The notes: generated from the letters alone by a model not told the origin. Counted from the stretch's first letter, positions 1 to 7,610 are shown. The stretch: DNA of 8,237 bases from Acidobacteriota bacterium (GCA_005790265.1 SXVE01000565.1:1-8237); one strand, 5' to 3'. Made by a program: numbers and translations.

Positions 1-2173
1 GTTTCACTTGTTCGAGTTTTCCGTTTTCCGAAGCCGCGCGCAACGCCGTTCCGAAACCGTAATAACCGGGAACGTTTTGCTTGATTTGACTCCACGCGCC
101 GACAAACGGAATCGCGCGCAAATCCTTTAATTCCAACTTGCTCGAACCGCCGCGCTTCGCCGGACGACTGCCGATGTTGGTTTCCGCGTAAAACCGCAGC
201 GGGCTGGCGTGCGACAAATAATCGAGAAACGCCGGATGATTTTTCAATTCTTCATAAGCGCGCAAACTTTCGTCGGCTAATTCCTGCATCAAATCGTTTT
301 CCGCCGCCGTGAAAGTTTCGGGTTTTTCGGCAAACAGAGTTTTATACAAACCGGCGTGCAAAAGCTGTTCGATATTGTATTGCGCCGCTTCGATCGTGCC
401 GAAATTCGAGCTGACGGTTTGCCCTTGAACGGTGAGTTCGACGGCTTTGTCGGCGATGTTTTTGCCCATCGAAGAATAAAATTTGTGCGTTTTTCCGCCG
501 CCGCGCGCGGGCGGTCCGCCGCGTCCGTCAAAAAACACGACTTCGATTCCGTATTCGGCGGCGATAGCGGTCAATTCATCTTTCGCCCGGTAAATGCTCC
601 AGTTCGCCATCAAATAACCGCCGTCTTTCGTTCCGTCGCTAAAGCCGAGCATGATCGTCTGCACGTCGCCGCGCCTGGTTAAATGCCGGCGGTAAAGCGG
701 ATTTTCGTACAGCTCGCGCATCACGCCGCCCGCGTTTTTCAAATCGTTGATCGTTTCAAAAAGCGGCACAATATCAACCGTCAAATCTTCGGCGCGCCAG
801 CCGCCGAGCAGAAACAAACCGTAAACTTCGATGGCGTTGAGCGCCGTCTGACACTGGCTGATAATGTATCGTTCGCAGCCGCGCGCGCCGTTGCGCCGCT
901 GAATATTTTTTATTTCCGCGATGGTTTGCAAAGTGTCTTTCGCGAGTTCGTCGGCGAGCGCGTCAACATCGGCGACCGGCGTTAAATTGAAAAGCGCGCT
1001 GATTTTCTGCTCGTCCGAAAGTTGTTCGTAATCGGCGGGAAAACCGCCTTCGTTTTGCGCGGCGATTGACTGCAAAATCTGCGTGTGCGCCGAGCTTTCC
1101 TGCCGCACGTCGAGCGTTGCGAAATAAAGTCCGAACGATTGGACTTTGCAAATCAGTTCGTTGACGAGCGCGACGAATAAATTGTTGTGTCGTTCGATGA
1201 GCAAACCGCGAATTTCAACGAGCGGCTCGAGAATTTCTTCAATCGAAATTTCGGTGCTTTTTCCGGCGGCGTAAATGTTTTCGTAAAGTTTTTGTTCGAG
1301 ATCGGACAGAATTTTTTCGACGCCGGTAAACGTCAAGCGGCGTTTCAGGCGGCGCACGTCGCGGTGATAACAGCGCAAAATCGAATCGCGCAGCGCCGTC
1401 GCCACCGCTGCCGTCGTTTCGACCGTGACAAACGGATTGCCGTCGCGGTCGCCGCCCGACCAGAAACCCATTTTCACCGGCGTAAAATCTTCGCCCGCAA
1501 ACTCGTTTAATTCAGCGACGATTTTGCCGACCGCGTCGTAAAAAACGTTTTCCAGATACCAGATTAAGCTGACGGCTTCGTCAAACGGCGTCGGTTTTTC
1601 CTTTTTGATAAACGGCGTGCGACCTAATTGCTGCAAATACGTGTTGATTTCGGAAACGTTGTTTTCGCTGATCGCCGCAACCAGATCGTTGATAATTCCG
1701 AGCACCGCGCCCGGATAAAATTGCGTCGGATGCGCGGTCAAAACGAGCCGCACGGAAAAATCGCGCAATTTTTCGAGCAGTTCCGGCTTTTTGTTGTTTT
1801 GCAAAACGGTTGATTCGAGATGTTTCAGCGTTCCCGCGCCGGAAGCCTCATTAACCGTTTGAAACGCCGCGTCTTCGAGCGCGTCAAACAAAACGACTTG
1901 CCGTTCGGCGTATTGCACGAAGCGAAACAGCAAATCCATTTTGTCGTTTTCATTTTCGACGGCGACATGATCGCGGAAAAATTTTTCGACGATTTCCTGC
2001 GGATTCGAGCCGCGCTCGTAACCTTCTTCGCAATTGCTCAAAAAAAGCGACAGCAGAATTCCGGTTTTTTCGATGCGGTTAAACGGCAGCGATGTGAAAA
2101 GGCTGTTGTAAAGCTGAAACGGCACGGCGACGTGATCTTGAAATTGCCGAAGTTTGTTTGAAGGAATCTGCAT
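1..2173 (-). CDS. ppc: Phosphoenolpyruvate carboxylase (3' end beyond window)
   Basis: Carboxylates phosphoenolpyruvate with bicarbonate to oxaloacetate, a cytoplasmic anaplerotic step feeding the TCA cycle. I translated the minus strand from the ATG at 2173; the frame stays open to the window edge, giving 724 complete codons. Seen: LTAHPTQFYP with the catalytic-type His at residue 148 (E. coli His138 equivalent), FWSGGDRDGNPFVT, and the glycine-rich loop FDGRGGPPARGGGKTH at about 548-563 with Arg551 and Arg557 spaced six apart as in E. coli Arg581/Arg587. Near the visible end is the conserved GYYGFGTAL segment. E. coli PPC is 883 residues, so roughly 130-190 residues are probably missing, cut by the window rather than by mutation. 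The PPARGGGKTH form of the loop is one I associate with Bacteroidota/Acidobacteriota-type enzymes. The start has no Shine-Dalgarno, only a T-rich leader, but the N-terminus (VPFQLYNSLFTSLPF) matches the family. It lies 160 bases downstream of the GH43 gene and is probably transcribed separately. Confidence 0.95.
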   Translation of the reverse strand, partial: MQIPSNKLRQFQDHVAVPFQLYNSLFTSLPFNRIEKTGILLSLFLSNCEEGYERGSNPQEIVEKFFRDHVAVENENDKMDLLFRFVQYAERQVVLFDALEDAAFQTVNEASGAGTLKHLESTVLQNNKKPELLEKLRDFSVRLVLTAHPTQFYPGAVLGIINDLVAAISENNVSEINTYLQQLGRTPFIKKEKPTPFDEAVSLIWYLENVFYDAVGKIVAELNEFAGEDFTPVKMGFWSGGDRDGNPFVTVETTAAVATALRDSILRCYHRDVRRLKRRLTFTGVEKILSDLEQKLYENIYAAGKSTEISIEEILEPLVEIRGLLIERHNNLFVALVNELICKVQSFGLYFATLDVRQESSAHTQILQSIAAQNEGGFPADYEQLSDEQKISALFNLTPVADVDALADELAKDTLQTIAEIKNIQRRNGARGCERYIISQCQTALNAIEVYGLFLLGGWRAEDLTVDIVPLFETINDLKNAGGVMRELYENPLYRRHLTRRGDVQTIMLGFSDGTKDGGYLMANWSIYRAKDELTAIAAEYGIEVVFFDGRGGPPARGGGKTHKFYSSMGKNIADKAVELTVQGQTVSSNFGTIEAAQYNIEQLLHAGLYKTLFAEKPETFTAAENDLMQELADESLRAYEELKNHPAFLDYLSHASPLRFYAETNIGSRPAKRGGSSKLELKDLRAIPFVGAWSQIKQNVPGYYGFGTALRAASENGKLEQVK

Positions 2174-2204
2174 AATAAAAATAAAAAAATGTGCTCGCAA
2201 AACG

Positions 2205-2277
2205 CTGAATTTCGTTTGATTTTATAAAATAGTGCGGCAATTTGCGCGCCGCTTTTAATCAAACTATGCAAATTCAG
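2205..2277. promoter_or_regulatory. Large nested inverted repeat in the GH43-ppc gap
   Basis: The 160-base gap 2174-2333 holds a nested dyad. The outer arms are CTGAATTT (2205-2212) and AAATTCAG (2270-2277), perfectly complementary over 8 bases. The middle arms are GTTTGATT (2214-2221) and AATCAAAC (2257-2264), another 8. The inner arms are GCGGC (2234-2238) and GCCGC (2248-2252), with a 9-base loop. One side also contains the 12-base palindrome ATTTTATAAAAT (2219-2230). On the minus strand the structure falls after the GH43 stop and about 30 bases before the ppc start, so it could end GH43 transcription, form a ppc leader fold, or overlap the ppc promoter. I saw no convincing -35/-10 pair for ppc. 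The rest of the gap is AT-rich without other recognisable elements. Confidence 0.5.
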
Positions 2278-2333
2278 AAAAATTTAAGACGCGGTGAAAT
2301 ACGCCCGACATCAATTTTATTTTTTCGTTAATA

Positions 2334-3998
2334 TTATTTTTCAAATCTGAACCAATCAATGTCCACCGTTCCCGCGTCGTTGAATTTGCCCGGGCGCGTA
2401 AAAAAGAAACCGATTTTCGCACCGATCCATTTTCCTTCGCGCGCTTTAAACGGCGCGCCGAAATTTTGAAAATTCCGTCCGTCCGTGCTGAAAGAAAATT
2501 GACACATCGCGTTTTCGGAAACTGCGACGCGCAAAAATAACTCGACGCTTTTCTGTTCGCCTTTTAGCTCGTGTTTCAATTCAATCACCGGGCTTTCCGT
2601 TTCCGGCGTGCCTTTATCGGCGTTTTGCGCCGCCGCGTGCGCCGCGTAAATCTTGCCGTTTTTGTTCGTCAACCCGACGTAAGCGTAATCCATTCCCATC
2701 ACGACGAGACCGAATTTTTCGCCGTCAAAACGCGGATTGAAATTAACTTTTGCCGTCGCCGTAAATTTTTCCGCCGGAAATTTTTGCAGCAGCAGGTTCG
2801 GCAAATCCCAGAGATTTTTATAATTTTCCGCCGTCTGCACCGAATTCATTCGCAAAACGCCGCGCGCCGGAAACGGAAAAGCCCACGTCGAATGCGGATT
2901 GGCGTGCCATTGCCATTGCAAACCTAATTGAGCGCTGCTGAATTCATCCGAATCCGGCGGCGTTTCAATCGGAAAAGTTTTTCCGCCGACGTTCGGCTTT
3001 TTGTAGCGCGCGACCGGCTCGCCCGTGCCGTCGCCGTCCTTGTCCGCGCCGATCACGGGAAAATCGTTTTTCCATGTCATCGGCTGAAGATGAACGATGC
3101 GACCGTACGCCGCGCGATCTTGAAAATGGACGAACCAATCTTCGCCGGTCTGCGTCGAAATCCACGCGCCCTGATGCGGTCCGTTGATTTTGGTATTGCC
3201 CTGCGCGAGCGCAATTTTCTCTTCGTACGGTCCGAAAATACTGCGCGAACGCAGAATCAGTTGCCAGCCGGTTGCGACGCCGCCCGCCGGAGCGAAAATA
3301 TAATAGTAGCCGTTGCGTTTGTAAAATTTCGGACCTTCGACCGTCGTATGCCGGTCGTGTCCGTCGAAAACGATTATCGGCTCGCCGAGCAGTTTCGTTG
3401 CGTCGGCGCTCATTTTTGAAACGACGAGAACCGTTTTTATTCCGGCGCGGCTTCCGGCAAATGCCGAAACGAGATACGCGCTGCCGTCTTCGTCCCACAG
3501 CGGACACGGATCAATCCAGCCTTTTCCGCTTTTAATCAACAGCGGTTCCGACCATTCGCCTGCCGGATTTTTCGTTTTCGTCATATAAATTCCGAAATCC
3601 GGATCGGGATAAAAAATATAATATTCGCCGTTGTGGAAACGAATCGAAGGCGCCCAAACGCCGCCGCCGTGCTGCGTTTTTTCAAAAACATCGAACGGCG
3701 GCTGTTTCGCGAAAACGTAATTGATCAAGCGCCAATTGACCAAATCTTTGGAATGCAGAATCGGCAAACCGGGCGCGCTGTTAAAGCTTGAAGCCGTCAT
3801 ATAAAAATCGTCGCCGACGCGAATCGCGTCCGGGTCGGAATAATCAGCGTGCAGAATCGGATTTTGATAAGTGCCGTCGCCGTTGTCGGCAACCCAGACT
3901 TTAGAAACGAAATTCGTTTGCGCCGAAACTGACAGCGAAAACAGCGCGGCGAAAAAAACGATGAGAATGTGCAGCGAACGAATAACGGTAAAGTTCAT
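2334..3998 (-). CDS. Secreted glycoside hydrolase family 43 (beta-xylosidase/arabinofuranosidase-like)
   Basis: Probably removes xylose or arabinose units from plant hemicellulose or pectin side chains outside the cytoplasm. The 554-residue product begins with a signal peptide: Arg7, a hydrophobic core at about 9-24, and a likely cut after SVSA (26/27). A five-bladed propeller GH43 domain follows at about 40-340. The family's three acidic residues are visible: general base Asp55 in YSDPDAIRVGDDFY, pKa-modulating Asp163 in GWIDPCPLWDEDG, and acid Glu221 in TTVEGPKFY. His275 in NGPHQGAW is the usual conserved propeller His. Residues about 350-554 (DEFSS... to the terminal DIDWFRFEK) form a beta-sandwich like the beta-xylosidase C-terminal concanavalin-like domain. 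The ATG at 3998 directly precedes the signal peptide but has no Shine-Dalgarno; its leader is AT-rich and lies just 3' of a strong hairpin. Family assignment is firm, but the exact sugar specificity cannot be read from sequence. Confidence 0.93.
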   Translation of the reverse strand: MNFTVIRSLHILIVFFAALFSLSVSAQTNFVSKVWVADNGDGTYQNPILHADYSDPDAIRVGDDFYMTASSFNSAPGLPILHSKDLVNWRLINYVFAKQPPFDVFEKTQHGGGVWAPSIRFHNGEYYIFYPDPDFGIYMTKTKNPAGEWSEPLLIKSGKGWIDPCPLWDEDGSAYLVSAFAGSRAGIKTVLVVSKMSADATKLLGEPIIVFDGHDRHTTVEGPKFYKRNGYYYIFAPAGGVATGWQLILRSRSIFGPYEEKIALAQGNTKINGPHQGAWISTQTGEDWFVHFQDRAAYGRIVHLQPMTWKNDFPVIGADKDGDGTGEPVARYKKPNVGGKTFPIETPPDSDEFSSAQLGLQWQWHANPHSTWAFPFPARGVLRMNSVQTAENYKNLWDLPNLLLQKFPAEKFTATAKVNFNPRFDGEKFGLVVMGMDYAYVGLTNKNGKIYAAHAAAQNADKGTPETESPVIELKHELKGEQKSVELFLRVAVSENAMCQFSFSTDGRNFQNFGAPFKAREGKWIGAKIGFFFTRPGKFNDAGTVDIDWFRFEK

Positions 3999-4024
3999 TT
4001 TTAATTTTTATAAAGTTAAAAAAC

Positions 4025-4098
4025 AAAACGCCCGCGAAAATCGAAATGCGATTTGATCGTTTGACGATTAAATCGGCAATCTGTTTCGCGGGCGTTTT
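4025..4098 (-). terminator. Strong nested hairpin with U-tract after the aldolase gene
   Basis: AAAACGCCCGCGAAA (4025-4039) is perfectly complementary to TTTCGCGGGCGTTTT (4084-4098), a 15-base-pair GC-centred stem. Read on the minus strand, the closing arm continues into a T-rich tract (TTTTGTTTTTT), as in an intrinsic terminator for the operon ending at 4106. T-rich sequence also follows on the plus side. The 44-base loop has its own dyad, CGATTTGATCGT (4049-4060) and ACGATTAAATCG (4064-4075), with one G-T position. AAATCG at 4038-4043 can alternatively pair with CGATTT at 4049-4054. The minus-strand stem ends only 26 bases before the GH43 start, so it also sits in the potential GH43 leader. 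Confidence 0.75.
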
Positions 4099-4105
4099 TT
4101 GTTGT

Positions 4106-4744
4106 TTAAAGACTGCGAACGATTTTCAGGTAGCTGGCGGCTTTTTCGGCGACGCTTTCAATGTCGCCCGCGCGAATCGCTTTCGTATCAACCAGATCCG
4201 CGCCGACGCCGACGGCAACCGCGCCCGCCGCAAAAAAATCGGCGATTGTATCCAAAGAAACGCCGCCGGTCGGCATCATTTCGATGTGCGGAAACAGCAT
4301 TTTCAAAGTTTTCAGATATTTCGCGCCGCCCATCGTATCGCACGGAAAAACTTTCACGCAGTCGGCACCGGCTTTGTGCGCGGTCAAAACTTCGGTCGGC
4401 GTTATCGTTCCGGGCATAACGGCGATGTTGTTTTCGCGGCAAAATCGAACGGTTTCCGCATCAAACGCCGGACTGACGATAAATTTCGCGCCCGCCGCCG
4501 CGCATTTTTCGGCTTGCGCGGCGTCCAAAACCGTTCCCGCGCCGAGCAGAACGTCGGAATTTTCCCGGCTCAATTCCGCGATTAACTCGGGCGCATCCGG
4601 CACGGTCATCGTGATTTCGTAAACTTTGATGCCGCATTGTGCCAGCGCTTTGATCGCCTGCCGCGCGTCGTCGGTCGAATCGGTGCGCACGACCGGCACG
4701 AGCTTTTCGCGTTTGATAATTGCTAAAACTTCCGCTTTTTCCAT
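4106..4744 (-). CDS. eda: KDPG/KHG-type aldolase (2-dehydro-3-deoxy-phosphogluconate aldolase family)
   Basis: Class I aldolase that cleaves a 2-keto-3-deoxy sugar acid (phosphate) to pyruvate and an aldehyde such as glyceraldehyde-3-phosphate, the last step of Entner-Doudoroff or hexuronate breakdown. From the ATG at 4744 the product is 212 residues, normal for the family. A TTG at 4759 would add five residues, but ATG fits better, with a weak GAAG nine bases upstream. Seen: VPVVR (Arg20), the catalytic Glu43 in YEITMTVP, GAGTV, SPAF, the Schiff-base Lys131 in VKVFPCDTMGG, and PTGGV. Compared by eye with E. coli Eda (from memory), the Arg49 position is Thr47 and the phosphate-contact Ser184 position is Ala182, so the substrate may differ from KDPG. 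It starts 34 bases after the MFS stop, so it is probably the last gene of that operon, and a hairpin follows it immediately. Confidence 0.92.
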   Translation of the reverse strand: MEKAEVLAIIKREKLVPVVRTDSTDDARQAIKALAQCGIKVYEITMTVPDAPELIAELSRENSDVLLGAGTVLDAAQAEKCAAAGAKFIVSPAFDAETVRFCRENNIAVMPGTITPTEVLTAHKAGADCVKVFPCDTMGGAKYLKTLKMLFPHIEMMPTGGVSLDTIADFFAAGAVAVGVGADLVDTKAIRAGDIESVAEKAASYLKIVRSL

Positions 4745-4778
4745 TGATTGATACTTCAAAAAAACTGTTTTCTACCGA

Positions 4779-6299
4779 TTAGATTTCGCTGATTTTCGCC
4801 GGTTCGAGACGCGGCGAAAGCAGATGAATTAATCCCAACGCCAGCAGATAAGCCGACGCCGCGATGACGAAAATAATAAAAAAACTGCCGTTCGGATTTT
4901 CCGGCGTTTTCGTGCTTTCGAGAATAAATCCGACGAGCGGCGCGATCAGCATTCCGCCAATCGCTCCCGCCATTCCGCCGATGCCGACGACCGAACCGAC
5001 CGCCTGTTTCGGAAACATATCTGAAGACAAAGTAAATAAATTCGCCGACCAGCCTTGATGCGCCGCCGCCGCGATGCCGATCAAAACGACGGCGACCCAT
5101 AAATTGGAAGTAACCGACGCGAAAACAATCGGCACGACGGCAAGCGCGCAGACGAGCATCGCCGTTTTGCGGCTGCGGTTGATCGTGTAGCCGCGTTTAA
5201 TCAGCGCCGACGAAATATAACCGCCGCCGACCGAGCCGACATCGGCGATGATGTAAATAATCGCAATCGGAATTCCGAAAGTTTTGAGGTCTAAACCGTG
5301 ACGTTTGTTCAAAAAATCCGGCAGCCAGAAAAGATAAACCCACCAAATCGGATCGGTCAAGAATTTACCGAGCGCAAACGTCCACGTTTGGCGATATTTC
5401 AAAAGCGTCGCCCACGGAATTTTTACTGCCGGTTCGACCGGATCGCTCTGAATATACGCGAGTTCCTGTTTGGAAAGATTCGGATGAATTTCCGGTCGGC
5501 GATAAAAAACCAGCCACAAAATCAGCCATAAAAGACCGAGCGCGCCGGTGATGATAAACGCTTCGTACCAGCCGTAATACGCGACGATAATCGGCACGAT
5601 GAGCGGCGTGGCGAGCGCGCCGACGTTGGTTCCGGCATTGAAAATTCCGGTGGCGAGCGCGCGTTCTTTTTTCGGAAACCATTCGGCGGTCGTTTTAATC
5701 GCCGCCGGAAAATTTCCCGCTTCGCCCAAGCCGAGCACGAACCGCGCGACCATAAATCCGACAACGGAAATTGAAAAAGCGATTGACCACGGCGCGAGTC
5801 CGAAAACGCCGGTGATCGAATTCACAATCGCCAGAATTCCGTTAACGAGCGGCACGACGACCGGCGAAGCGAATTCGCCGACGCCGACCGCCCACGCATG
5901 CATCAGCGCGCCGATGCTCCACAAAACAATCGCCAGCGAAAATCCGACGCGCGTGCCGATTTTGTCCATCAGGCGCCCGACGAAAATAAATCCGATGGCG
6001 TAAGCGGTCGTAAAAGCGAAAATAATCCAGCCGTAGTCAATATCCGTCCAACCGAATTCGGCTTGCAGCGTCGGTTTCAGAATCGCGATGACTTGCCGGT
6101 CAATATAGTTGACCGCCGAAGCGAGAAACAGCAGCGAGCAGATCACCCAGCGAAAATTGCCGCCGCTGGCAACGGAAGAAGTTTCTTCGACAGCGGCAAT
6201 CGCCGCGCCGCTCATGCTCGATCCGTCTTCAACCGGAACAATCTCGGCGCGCGATTTCGCGTCCTCATTTTTTTCGACAATATCGGATATTTCGCTCAT
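4779..6299 (-). CDS. MFS transporter, anion:cation symporter family (ExuT/hexuronate-like)
   Basis: Inner-membrane carrier that probably imports a sugar acid (hexuronate or aldonate) with protons. The 506-residue product has a hydrophilic N-terminal tail of about 48 residues before TM1 and then alternating hydrophobic segments typical of a 12-helix MFS protein. Seen: NYIDRQV at the end of TM1 (64-70), motif A GRLMDKIGTRVGF (108-120), GLGEAGNFPAAIKTTAEWFPKKERA (about 190-214), NAGTNVGALATP, and HQGWSANLFTLSSDMFP (414-430) in the C-terminal half. These are family hallmarks of ExuT/GudP/DgoT-type symporters. Unusual is an extra mostly hydrophobic stretch at about 139-178, between TM3/4-type segments, where relatives have a short link. 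The ATG is well supported by AGAGG six bases upstream. It lies between the M24-like gene (47-base gap) and the aldolase (34-base gap), consistent with uptake feeding that aldolase. The exact substrate is inferred from context. Confidence 0.9.
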   Translation of the reverse strand: MSEISDIVEKNEDAKSRAEIVPVEDGSSMSGAAIAAVEETSSVASGGNFRWVICSLLFLASAVNYIDRQVIAILKPTLQAEFGWTDIDYGWIIFAFTTAYAIGFIFVGRLMDKIGTRVGFSLAIVLWSIGALMHAWAVGVGEFASPVVVPLVNGILAIVNSITGVFGLAPWSIAFSISVVGFMVARFVLGLGEAGNFPAAIKTTAEWFPKKERALATGIFNAGTNVGALATPLIVPIIVAYYGWYEAFIITGALGLLWLILWLVFYRRPEIHPNLSKQELAYIQSDPVEPAVKIPWATLLKYRQTWTFALGKFLTDPIWWVYLFWLPDFLNKRHGLDLKTFGIPIAIIYIIADVGSVGGGYISSALIKRGYTINRSRKTAMLVCALAVVPIVFASVTSNLWVAVVLIGIAAAAHQGWSANLFTLSSDMFPKQAVGSVVGIGGMAGAIGGMLIAPLVGFILESTKTPENPNGSFFIIFVIAASAYLLALGLIHLLSPRLEPAKISEI

Positions 6300-6305
6300 T
6301 TTCGA

Positions 6306-6310
6306 CCTCT
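6306..6310 (-). promoter_or_regulatory. Shine-Dalgarno site of the MFS gene
   Basis: The minus strand reads AGAGG, then TCGAAA, then ATG at 6299, a six-base spacing. It is the only clear Shine-Dalgarno in front of any gene here; the other starts have A/T-rich leaders. It fixes the MFS start despite the long hydrophilic N-terminal tail. Confidence 0.75.
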
Positions 6311-6346
6311 TATTTTGGAAAAATGTAAAAGTATGTTCGGTAAAAT

Positions 6347-7465
6347 TTAGACGGACAAAATTCCCGGCGCTGAATACGCGCGCGCGCCGATTTGAACTGT
6401 AATCGCCGGAAAATCGGCAGATTCAGTGATAATTTCGATGCCGTCGCCGGAAACGAGCGCGGTTTCTTCGACTTTCGTTCCGGTAATCGAAGGATTCCAC
6501 GCAAACGCCTGATTATGGAAAACCGTCTCGCTTGATTGCGGATGAACGACCCAATCTCTCGTTTTATAGCCGGTCGCGCCGCCCTGATGATGCTGATTTA
6601 TTTCGCTTTCGTAATTTTTTTCGCGGTAAGCATTAGCTGCCGTTTGATATAATTCGGCACCGGCTGCGCCGATTCTCGTTCGGTCGAGCAGCGCGGCGAA
6701 AACGTGCGCGGCGGCTTCGGTTCGGCGCTGTAGTTCATCGGAAATCGCGCCGATTGAAACGATGCGGCTCAAATTAACGATCAAACCCGCGCGTTTGGCG
6801 CAGACGGCGACGAGCAAACTTTTTCGCCAAATGTTGGAAGTCGGAACCGGATGGCGGTAACGCTCGATTCGTTCGTCCGCGCCGACGAGCGTGACGACCG
6901 CATCAATATTAAACCGCGCCAATTCGTTTCTGGTTTTGCGCGCAATTTCGATTTCGGTTTCGCCCGCGTTAATAGTTTTTATCAAATCGCTGACGGCGCG
7001 GCTCGCGTCTTTGCCCAGTGCTCGATATTTTTCGATTTCCGTTCGAGTCAATTCGTAGCGGCAGCGCGCGATCAAATTTTCCGACGGTTTGACGCGCGCA
7101 TTGAGAGATAAATCCGACGCGAGATTTTTGTTTTCGCCGAGCAGCGAAACGGCTTTTTCGATGATGAAATCGCCCGACGCTTTTTCCGCCTGCCACGAAA
7201 ATTCAATCGGTTCGTAGTCGTCCGCCGAAATTTCTTCGGACAAAAGACGCGGCATTTCAATGTTGTTCGCCAACACGTATCTTTTTCCGTCGCCGCGCAC
7301 GAGCAGAAAACAGGCGCCGTTTTCCGCGCTTTTATTAATCGCGTTCGATTTGCCGCCGGTCAGCCACGCAAAATTATGCTGCGCATTAAGCAAAACGCCG
7401 CCCGCATTTTCGGCGGCGAGCATTTGCGCCAGTCGCTCGGTTTTAATTTGCAGTTCGTTTTCCAC
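6347..7465 (-). CDS. M24-fold (creatinase/prolidase-like) protein lacking most metal ligands
   Basis: The product has the two-part architecture of M24 aminopeptidases: an N-terminal creatinase-like domain (about 1-135, with NFAWLTGGKSNAIN) and a C-terminal pita-bread domain (about 140-372). Active members bind two metals through Asp, Asp, His, Glu, Glu. By eye, in numbering from the GTG start, these align to Ala220, Asn231 (in GLIVNLSRIV), His293 (HHQGG), Asn324 (FAWNPSITGTK) and Glu333 (VEETALV), so only two of five remain. Surrounding motifs (YRHPVPTSN, HQGGATGYK, WNPSITGTK) are intact and resemble a recurring subfamily that I recall being annotated as M24 peptidase, so this is not random decay. 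A metallopeptidase activity is doubtful; the real role is unknown. Start choice: GTG at 7465 puts the family-typical N-terminus first. A TTG at 7531 would add 22 basic residues without a ribosome site. It is probably first in the operon with the transporter and aldolase, suggesting a role linked to sugar-acid use. Confidence 0.85.
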   Translation of the reverse strand: MENELQIKTERLAQMLAAENAGGVLLNAQHNFAWLTGGKSNAINKSAENGACFLLVRGDGKRYVLANNIEMPRLLSEEISADDYEPIEFSWQAEKASGDFIIEKAVSLLGENKNLASDLSLNARVKPSENLIARCRYELTRTEIEKYRALGKDASRAVSDLIKTINAGETEIEIARKTRNELARFNIDAVVTLVGADERIERYRHPVPTSNIWRKSLLVAVCAKRAGLIVNLSRIVSIGAISDELQRRTEAAAHVFAALLDRTRIGAAGAELYQTAANAYREKNYESEINQHHQGGATGYKTRDWVVHPQSSETVFHNQAFAWNPSITGTKVEETALVSGDGIEIITESADFPAITVQIGARAYSAPGILSV

Positions 7466-7610
7466 AGAATATTTCTTTTTAACGCGGCGCTCACGCTTTA
7501 ATCTATTGTCTGAATTGACCGGGAAAAACAAAAACCGGTAACGGATGAGAACAACAGCATAATTTATTTTGTTGATTGGTGTCTAACGTTTTGAACGCCA
7601 GAGATTGTTT

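Noticed and set aside
356..985. Plus-strand open frames opposite ppc
   Set aside because: They mirror the strongly coding ppc frame; translations are Arg/Phe/Ala-rich with no family motifs, typical of antisense shadows.
2571..3535. Plus- and minus-strand open frames overlapping the GH43 gene
   Set aside because: The GH43 frame carries catalytic motifs throughout; the others are Arg-rich shadows.
4046..4622. Long plus-strand open frames opposite the aldolase
   Set aside because: The aldolase frame has all family motifs; the opposite frames have none and result from the codon bias of the real gene.
7466..7531. 22-residue N-terminal extension of the M24-like protein from a TTG start
   Set aside because: TTG without a ribosome site, and a basic stretch absent from the family's typical N-terminus; the GTG at 7465 fits better, though neither start is certain.
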